Shown piece by piece: positions 8,153 to 11,638 of a stretch of DNA of 11,638 bases. Position numbers and translations under genes: made by a program. The DNA lies in the NCBI GenBank assembly GCA_050248375.1, contig JBFWSL010000098.1:1-11638 (forward strand), read 5' to 3'. This stretch comes from JAYZVT01 sp050248375 (lineage in GTDB: Bacteria; Pseudomonadota; Alphaproteobacteria; Rhizobiales; Methyloligellaceae). A model generated the notes under the pieces. That model saw nothing but the letters and a program-made list of their open reading frames with translations. It was not told the origin of the DNA and made no database searches. The first letter of the stretch is position 1, and every line of letters begins with the position of its first letter.

Positions 8153-9085
8153 CTAGCCGCCGGCGAGGAAGGCCTTCAGCGTGGCGACGGTCTCCTCGGG
8201 CATCTCCTCCTGCGGCAGGTGTCCGCATTCGGAAATGACCTTGAACTTCGAGTTCGGCAGTTCGCGGTGCAGGCGCCAGCCGATGGCCAGCGGCACCACC
8301 TTGTCGTGCCTGCACCACAGCACCAGCACCGGAACCTGGATGGTCGTGTACTTCCTCGCGATCTCGGGCAGGTTTTCCGGCATGATCTGCCGCGCGGTCT
8401 GTTCCATGGCGTGCCGGGTGCCGGGATCGCGCAGCGGAGCCGAGTAGGCCTCCACGTCTTCCTCGGTGTATTTCGAGTTGTCGTGATAGGCGAGCCGCAG
8501 CGCGGCGCGGGTCTTCAGGCTTGACGGGATCAGCCGGTTGCCCAGCGAACCGACGACCGGCGTGGTCAGCAGGTCGAAGGCGATGGGGATGTTCTGCGGA
8601 TAGGCGATGCTGTCCACCAGGGCCAGGCGCGTGATGCGCGAGCGGCGCTTCGTGTCGGTGTCGATGGCGAGGACCAGGGCCACGCCGCCGCCGAGCGAAT
8701 GGCCGACGATGGTGAGATCCTTCAGGCCCAGCTTGTCGATGAATTCGGAGACGAGCTCGGCCTGGTCGAACACCGAATAGCGCTCGTCGAGCGGCTTGTC
8801 GGAGCGGCCGAAGCCCTTCAGGTCGATGGAGATGACGCGGTAGCGGTCTTCCAGCGCGGGCTCCACATGGCGCCAGGTGTAGGCGCTGGCGCCGAAGCCG
8901 TGAATCAGCAGGACGGGCTTGCCGCGGCCGCGCTCCTGGTAGGCGATCTTCACCTGTGCGCCGGCGGGGCCGACTTCCATGAAGCGCACGCGGCCGTCGT
9001 CCATCTGGCTGACCGCCGCGCAGGACGCGAGCAGGAGCCCGAGGGCCATCAGGCTGGCGAGCGCAGGCAGTCGTTTAGCGAACAT
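8153..9085 (-). CDS. Lipoprotein alpha/beta hydrolase
   Basis: 310-residue serine hydrolase with an N-terminal lipoprotein signal: MFAKRLPALASLMALGLLLASC, with lipobox LASC and lipidated Cys22, followed by Ala-Ala, which under the +2 rule favours the outer membrane. The fold is the alpha/beta hydrolase: oxyanion-hole HGFG (62-65), DLKGFGRSDKP (88-98), nucleophile Ser130 in GHSLGG (128-133), acid Asp261 (WCRHDKVVP) and base His289 (CGHLPQEEMPE). A cap region lies between (about 160-245). The substrate cannot be inferred; esterase, lipase and epoxide-hydrolase relatives share these motifs. The start at 9085 is chosen because it gives an intact signal peptide; the open frame upstream adds only arginine-rich residues. 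GGGTG lies 5 bases before the ATG. It stands alone on its strand, tail to tail with oxyR and divergent from mraZ. Confidence 0.88.
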   Translation of the reverse strand: MFAKRLPALASLMALGLLLASCAAVSQMDDGRVRFMEVGPAGAQVKIAYQERGRGKPVLLIHGFGASAYTWRHVEPALEDRYRVISIDLKGFGRSDKPLDERYSVFDQAELVSEFIDKLGLKDLTIVGHSLGGGVALVLAIDTDTKRRSRITRLALVDSIAYPQNIPIAFDLLTTPVVGSLGNRLIPSSLKTRAALRLAYHDNSKYTEEDVEAYSAPLRDPGTRHAMEQTARQIMPENLPEIARKYTTIQVPVLVLWCRHDKVVPLAIGWRLHRELPNSKFKVISECGHLPQEEMPEETVATLKAFLAGG

Positions 9086-9492
9086 TTTCACCCGGTCGGA
9101 TCGGTTCGCCTCTCGGCGGGGCCTCAATCCATGGCCGGAGATTCCGGCCTCAGGATGGCCGACAGTTTCACGGGTGACCCTTGATTGCAAGCGCACCGGA
9201 CGCGCCGGAACGTGGCCTCGCGGGGCCGGTACAGACGCAAGGGAAGGGTGGCGATCCCACTTGAGTTCATGAAAAATCCATTAACATCCATTGACGCCCA
9301 TATTATCCCATGCTATCCCATGATTGCCCGTTCGGATAAGGGTGATCGGGGGGAGACCAGTCGCCGACTTCGCAGAGGCCACGGAAGCCGGCGCCGTCTC
9401 TCCCCAGCGTCCTTTCTCCATACCGGATCATTCAGATTGCAGCGCCGCGCGGCGGAACTGGTGCAGCGTCGATTACCCGCCGTGAGGGGGAG
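9086..9492. other. Intergenic region between hydrolase and mraZ
   Basis: About 400 bases between divergent genes without a convincing coding sequence. A perfect small hairpin (9133-9139 with 9143-9149, GGCCGGA arms, GAT loop) lies near the hydrolase start. The AT-richer part at 9271-9330 holds the repeated units and promoter of the dcw cluster. From there to the mraZ ATG is a leader of roughly 165 bases, in which I found no recognised riboswitch or uORF. Confidence 0.55.
9271..9330 (+). promoter_or_regulatory. dcw promoter with candidate MraZ operator (six 10-bp units)
   Basis: Read on the minus strand, six 10-base units stand in perfect register. They begin CGGGC (9330), TGGGA (9320), TGGGA (9310), TGGGC (9300), TGGAT (9290) and TGGAT (9280), most ending in A. 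E. coli MraZ is known to bind TGGGN direct repeats separated by 5 bases, the same 10-base period. Promoter elements overlap: TTGACG (9291-9296) with TATCCC (9314-9319), spacer 17, or TTAACA (9281-9286) with TATCCC (9304-9309), spacer 17. Autorepression of the cluster by MraZ is the likely role, inferred. Confidence 0.7.
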
Positions 9493-9978
9493 ATGGACCA
9501 GTTTGTCTCCACATTCAGGAACAAGATCGACGCCAAGGGGCGGGTATCGGTGCCGGCGCCGTTCCGCACGGTTCTCGCCAAGGACGGGCTTGGCGGCATC
9601 TACTGCTATCCCAGCCTGGACGACGCCGCGCTCGACGCCGGCGGCCAGAAGCTGGTGGACACCATCCAGAACCTTCTCGACCAGATCGCGCCGTATTCGG
9701 ACGAGCGCGATCACCTCGCCATGGCCCTGTTCGGCGCCAGCGAGGTTCTCGGCGTGGATCAGGACGGGCGCATCAGCCTGCCGGAGCGGCTGCGCGAGCA
9801 CGCCGGCATCACCACGCACGTCACTTTCGTGGGCCTCGGCGACAAGTTCCAGATCTGGGAACCGGGCCGCTTCGAGGCGCAATTCGAGGAGGGCCGCAAG
9901 AAGCTAAGCGAGCTCAAGAAGCTACTCGGCGCGGGGAACCGCAAATCCAGCGGTGACGCAGAGGGAGCACGGGAATGA
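9493..9978 (+). CDS. mraZ: Transcriptional regulator MraZ
   Basis: First gene of the dcw cluster. MraZ is a ring-forming DNA-binding protein that represses its own promoter in E. coli. The 161-residue product has two SpoVT-AbrB-like halves, each with the MraZ signature: STFRNKIDAKGRVSVPAPFR (6-25) and LGVDQDGRISLPERLREHAG. A charged helical tail (FEEGRKKLSELKKLL onward) is slightly longer than in E. coli (about 152 residues). The start is set by GAGGGGGAG directly before the ATG at 9493. The stop overlaps the rsmH start by four bases (ATGA). Six candidate binding units lie about 165-220 bases upstream, fitting feedback control of the whole cluster. Confidence 0.95.
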   Translation: MDQFVSTFRNKIDAKGRVSVPAPFRTVLAKDGLGGIYCYPSLDDAALDAGGQKLVDTIQNLLDQIAPYSDERDHLAMALFGASEVLGVDQDGRISLPERLREHAGITTHVTFVGLGDKFQIWEPGRFEAQFEEGRKKLSELKKLLGAGNRKSSGDAEGARE

Positions 9979-11018
9979 TGGCGGGCGGTGGCACTTCAGG
10001 CACGAGTGCCGCTGGCGGACCGGCCCGCCACATTCCCGTGCTTGTCGCCGAAGTGGTCGAGGCGCTCGCCCCGCACGACGGCGGCATCTATATCGACGGC
10101 ACTTTCGGCGCGGGCGGCTATGCCGGCGCGATCCTCGGGGCGGCGGACTGCACGGTCATCGGCATCGACCGCGATCCCGACGCCATCGCCGCGGGACAAT
10201 TCCTTAACGAGACATTCGGGCACCGGCTGAAGCTGGTGCGGGGGCTTTATTCGGAGATGGAGGCCATCGCCCGGGCCCAGGGCATCGAGGCCGTGGACGG
10301 CATCGCGCTCGATCTCGGCGTTTCCTCCATGCAGCTCGACGAGGCGGAGCGCGGCTTCTCCTTCCAGGCGGACGGGCCGCTGGACATGCGCATGGGCCGC
10401 GAGGGCCCGAGCGCCGCGGACGTGGTCAATTCTCTGGGCGAAGCGGAACTCGCTGATATCCTTTATATTCTTGGCGAGGAGCGGCGCTCGCGGGCGATCG
10501 CCCGGGCCATTGTGGCGGAACGGGAAGCCCGTCCTTTCACCCGCACGCTGGAACTGGCGGAACTGGTTTCCCGGGTGCTGGGGCGGCGGCATGACGACCC
10601 GAAGCATCCCGCCACGCGGACATTCCAGGCGCTGCGCCTCTACGTTAACGGCGAACTGGAGGAACTGGCCCGCGGATTATGGGCCGCGGAAAGACTCCTG
10701 AAAGTTGGCGGACGGCTCGCCTTGGTAACCTTTCATTCGTTGGAAGACCGTATCGTGAAGAGGTTCTTCGCGATCCGTTCCGGAAAAACGGCGAAACCCT
10801 CCCGGCATATGCCGGGGGCGCCGGCGGAGGGGCCAGACCCTTCGTTCAGGATGCCGGATCGAAGGCCACGGCCGCCTGGGGAGGCGGAAGTGCGCCGTAA
10901 TCCGCGGGCGCGTTCGGCGCGGCTGCGGACCGGAGAACGGACTTCGGCGCCGGCATTTCCGCCGGATCCGGAGGCGCTTGGAGTGCCGCGGCTGGGGGCC
11001 GGCTCCGGGCGAGACTAA
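9975..11018 (+). CDS. rsmH: 16S rRNA (cytosine1402-N4)-methyltransferase RsmH (MraW)
   Basis: SAM-dependent methyltransferase that places the N4-methyl group on C1402 in the decoding centre of 16S rRNA. Of 347 residues, the SAM-binding motif is IYIDGTFGAGGYAGAIL (38-54), then VIGIDRDPDA (61-70) and the motif around Asp113, GIALDLGVSSMQLDEAERGF (109-128). The PLDMRM block (135-140) and LALVTFHSLEDRIVKRFF are hallmarks of the family. A Pro/Arg-rich C-terminal tail (PDRRPRPPGEAEVRRNPRAR) is also family-typical. The ATG at 9975 overlaps the mraZ stop by four bases, with GGGAG upstream; a second ATG follows immediately at 9978. Position and sequence agree. Translation is probably coupled to mraZ. 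Confidence 0.96.
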   Translation: MMAGGGTSGTSAAGGPARHIPVLVAEVVEALAPHDGGIYIDGTFGAGGYAGAILGAADCTVIGIDRDPDAIAAGQFLNETFGHRLKLVRGLYSEMEAIARAQGIEAVDGIALDLGVSSMQLDEAERGFSFQADGPLDMRMGREGPSAADVVNSLGEAELADILYILGEERRSRAIARAIVAEREARPFTRTLELAELVSRVLGRRHDDPKHPATRTFQALRLYVNGELEELARGLWAAERLLKVGGRLALVTFHSLEDRIVKRFFAIRSGKTAKPSRHMPGAPAEGPDPSFRMPDRRPRPPGEAEVRRNPRARSARLRTGERTSAPAFPPDPEALGVPRLGAGSGRD

Positions 11019-11046
11019 AACGGGGTCGTGGACTAGGGGACAAGTA

Positions 11047-11406
11047 ATGCGTTTTCTCAGTGCCTTCCTGCTCAGCGGGCTGCTCGGGCTCGCATACGGG
11101 ATCTACCAGATCAAATACGACACGCGGGACCTGGACGTGCGCGTGGCGGAACTGCGACGCGCCATCCAGGAGGAGCGCGACTCGGTCGCCATCCTGCGCG
11201 CGGAGTGGAGCCACCTGAACCGGCCCGAGCGGGTCGAGCGGCTGGCCCGCAAGCATCTTGGTCTGGAGCCCGTCAAGAGCCAGCAGATCGTGTCGTCGGA
11301 TCATCTCGCTTCCCTGCGGCGCATGTTGCCCGCGGCCGAGGCGGCGAAGCCTCTGGGGAAGGACGACGCGCCCGCCGCGCGACGTCCCGTTTCGCTGGTC
11401 CGCTAG
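11047..11406 (+). CDS. ftsL: Cell division protein FtsL
   Basis: Small bitopic septal protein that with FtsB and FtsQ activates the FtsW-FtsI wall synthase. The 119 residues show a short cytoplasmic start, one membrane segment (about 3-21, FLSAFLLSGLLGLAYGIYQ), then a periplasmic coiled coil (about 28-58, DLDVRVAELRRAIQEERDSV). The conserved end EWSHLNRPERVERLARKHLG (53-72) carries the FtsL signature. A Lys/Ala/Pro-rich tail follows. The ATG at 11047 is chosen for AGGGGA upstream and because the earlier in-frame ATG at 10978 lies inside rsmH and gives no family match. It lies 28 bases after rsmH and 24 bases before the likely ftsI start. Confidence 0.9.
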   Translation: MRFLSAFLLSGLLGLAYGIYQIKYDTRDLDVRVAELRRAIQEERDSVAILRAEWSHLNRPERVERLARKHLGLEPVKSQQIVSSDHLASLRRMLPAAEAAKPLGKDDAPAARRPVSLVR

Positions 11407-11430
11407 TTTCTTCCGTTCAGGGGGGTGGCC

Positions 11431-11638
11431 TTGGCCAACCTGTCAGGGGACGCGGTGCCGGCGCTGGTTGTGCCTGGCAGCGCAAGAATGCGCGAATTGG
11501 GAGTGAGGCAGGCGCTGGTCGCCGCCGCCTTCCTGTGCGCCTTCTGCATCATCGGCGCGCGGCTGGTGCTTATCGGCATCTGGCCCGACCCGGACGCCCG
11601 CTCGGCCTACTCCGGCGATCTCGGCACCGCCGTCTCGC
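11431..11638 (+). CDS. ftsI: FtsI (penicillin-binding protein 3), N-terminal part, cut by window end
   Basis: Open frame of 69 visible codons running off the window. It shows an N-terminal cytoplasmic stretch (ANLSGDAVPALVVPG, then RMRELGVRQ), one membrane segment (about 28-50, ALVAAAFLCAFCIIGARLVL), then a periplasmic start (WPDPDARSAYSGDL). This is the expected start of the septal transpeptidase, and gene order (mraZ, rsmH, ftsL, then ftsI) supports the name; the catalytic SxxK region is beyond the window. A TTG start at 11431 has the best spacing to AGGGGG at 11419-11424. GTG at 11425 is too close to that site, and ATG at 11488 would shorten the cytoplasmic tail to a few residues. Start choice is uncertain; identity rests largely on context. 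Confidence 0.78.
   Translation, partial: MANLSGDAVPALVVPGSARMRELGVRQALVAAAFLCAFCIIGARLVLIGIWPDPDARSAYSGDLGTAVS

Overview
The window is a high-GC chromosomal segment that reads as an alphaproteobacterium. Supporting evidence: a type A RNase P RNA of alphaproteobacterial layout, an OxyR with the exact E. coli cysteine register transcribed divergently from katG, a DjlA-like gene followed by an AmpD-like amidase, and the start of a division and cell-wall (dcw) cluster in the order mraZ, rsmH, ftsL, ftsI. Hyphomicrobiales or a relative is my guess; the genus cannot be read from this sequence alone.

Layout. (1) 88-2021, plus strand: a membrane-anchored TerB/J-domain co-chaperone, a cytoplasmic AmpD-type amidase with a peptidoglycan-binding tail, and a small coiled-coil protein of unknown function closed by a strong terminator hairpin. 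(2) 2123-3173, minus strand: two adjacent genes of the Rnk / GreA-GreB C-terminal family, the upstream one carrying an N-terminal zinc ribbon. (3) 3435-3924, plus strand: rnpB with its own promoter and a terminator-like hairpin. (4) 3944-4605, plus strand: a VapBC-type toxin-antitoxin pair (ribbon-helix-helix antitoxin, PIN toxin) whose promoter, operator and start codon are stacked on top of each other. (5) 4792-8145: katG (minus) and oxyR (plus), divergent around a 252-base intergenic region with a long imperfect dyad. (6) 8153-9085, minus strand: a lipoprotein alpha/beta hydrolase, tail to tail with oxyR. (7) 9271 to the end, plus strand: the dcw cluster, preceded by six 10-base units in perfect register that look like an extended MraZ operator.

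How it works together. Groups 1, 3 and 7 are housekeeping: protein folding, muropeptide recycling, tRNA 5' maturation and septal wall synthesis. Groups 4-6 are accessory or stress functions: a toxin-antitoxin module, a peroxide-sensing regulator with its catalase-peroxidase, and a surface hydrolase. My recollection of alphaproteobacterial gene order is that djlA/ampD, rnpB and mraZ lie close together, so groups 4-6 may be a later insertion into that block.

No wholly new system is evident. The observations most worth a second look are the six-unit 10-base repeat upstream of mraZ, the zinc-ribbon Rnk-like protein paired with a plain Rnk-like protein, the near-leaderless toxin-antitoxin promoter, and the dyad between katG and oxyR.
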